Of a DNA stretch of 33,075 nucleotides, positions 32,427 to 33,075 are shown piece by piece; the first letter of the stretch is position 1; every line of letters starts with the position of its first letter. Origin of the DNA: Pseudomonadota bacterium (lineage in GTDB: Bacteria > Pseudomonadota > Gammaproteobacteria > Burkholderiales > Burkholderiaceae_C); assembly GCA_030538085.1 (NCBI GenBank), contig JAUNUR010000034.1, positions 1-33,075 on the forward strand. Direction: 5' to 3'. The translations under genes were made by a program, and so were the position numbers. Below the pieces are notes generated by a model. It had not been told where the DNA came from. It ran no database searches and worked only from the letters and a program-made list of their open reading frames with translations.

Positions 32427-33075
32427 ATGACCGCACGCACCACCGTCCGCGACCTGAAAATCGCCAACGAGCTGTACCAATTCGTCAACCAGGAAGTCCT
32501 GCCCGATCTGGGCCTGGCGCCCGACGCGTTCTGGCAGGGCTTTTCCAGCATCGTGACCGACCTGGCGCCCAAGAACGCCGCCCTGCTGGCCGAGCGCGAC
32601 CGCCTGCAAAAAGAGCTGGACACCTGGCACGGCGCCAACCCTGGCCCCATCAAGGACATGCGCGCCTACCGCGCCTTTCTGGAAGGCATCGGCTACCTGG
32701 TGCCCAACCCCGCCAGCGTGCAGGTGACCACCACCAACGTCGATAGCGAACTGGCCGTGCAGGCCGGCCCGCAGCTGGTGGTGCCCATTCTCAACGCCCG
32801 CTACGCGCTGAACGCCGCCAACGCGCGTTGGGGCAGCCTGTACGACGCGCTGTACGGCACCGACGTGATCGCAGAAGACCGTGGCCTGGAAAAAGGCGCC
32901 AAATACAACGCCAAGCGCGGCGCCAAGGTGATCGAGTGGGCTCGCAACGTGCTCGACCGCTGCGCGCCGCTCAAAAAAGGCTCGCACCTCAACTCCACCG
33001 GCTACGTGGTCAACAAGGACGGCGAGCTGGTGGTCAAGCTCAAGGGCGGCAAGAGCAGCAAGCTGGCCGACAACC
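32427..33075 (+). CDS. glcB: Malate synthase G, N-terminal part (runs off the window)
   Basis: The first 216 codons of a long malate synthase, which condenses glyoxylate with acetyl-CoA to malate in the glyoxylate cycle. Visible: [60 protein letters not shown] followed by [13 protein letters not shown], and [20 protein letters not shown]. These are characteristic of isoform G. A purine-rich AGAGG precedes ATG 32427. The gene continues past the right edge, so completeness and the catalytic region cannot be judged. Confidence 0.95.
   Translation, partial: MTARTTVRDLKIANELYQFVNQEVLPDLGLAPDAFWQGFSSIVTDLAPKNAALLAERDRLQKELDTWHGANPGPIKDMRAYRAFLEGIGYLVPNPASVQVTTTNVDSELAVQAGPQLVVPILNARYALNAANARWGSLYDALYGTDVIAEDRGLEKGAKYNAKRGAKVIEWARNVLDRCAPLKKGSHLNSTGYVVNKDGELVVKLKGGKSSKLADN

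Overview
The window looks like a chromosomal segment of a GC-rich betaproteobacterium, most likely Burkholderiales/Comamonadaceae. The evidence is the tRNA-Tyr/tRNA-Gly/tRNA-Thr/tuf cluster, the order fur - bamE - dapB - exbB - exbD - leuS - lptE - holA, the hprK - ptsN - hpf set, and the protein sequences themselves. It is mostly housekeeping DNA. I see no phage, plasmid, CRISPR or defence island.

Layout. 1-515: the 5' end of tuf and three tRNA genes, minus strand, read from a good sigma70-type promoter at 531-559. 565-8172: a long minus-strand run. It starts at a promoter and a 26-codon leader ORF with a Trp-Pro-Trp run, followed by trpE, an AroQ chorismate mutase, trpG, trpD, trpC, a DUF1643 gene, and a J-like protein / lipoprotein / DnaJ-domain trio. 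Most junctions overlap by 4 nt. 8288-9493: a histidine-phosphatase-family gene, then a mobile-repeat zone (MITE copy 1 plus a REP doublet). 9494-14361: a five-gene minus-strand metabolic cluster (EamA exporter, PLP aminotransferase, PhzF-like, VOC protein, Thr/Ser dehydratase-like), followed by proA. 15801-18428: two tandem paralogous membrane proteins, a lipoprotein and a Roadblock/LC7 protein. 18550-19083: MITE copy 2 and a small ribbon-helix-helix protein. 19262-26944: holA, lptE, leuS, exbD, exbB, dapB and bamE, minus strand, with fur divergent. 27503-29801: MITE copy 3, then hprK, ptsN and hpf. 30038-33075: a DUF2214 membrane protein, a LysR regulator divergent from a membrane protein, and the 5' part of glcB.

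The most interesting non-genic content is a family of small non-autonomous elements. There are three copies in the window: two of 321 bp and one 237-bp deletion derivative. Each is bounded by the same 17-bp terminal inverted repeat and flanked by its own perfect 5-bp target duplication (GTCAG, TTCAA, CTTAG). No transposase is present. A REP doublet resembling Pseudomonas REPINs abuts copy 1, and a single REP lies near 24.1 kb. Two other intergenic repeat families are also seen. The best regulatory finding is the probable trp leader peptide upstream of trpE.

All functions are read from sequence motifs and remembered family knowledge. No database search was possible.
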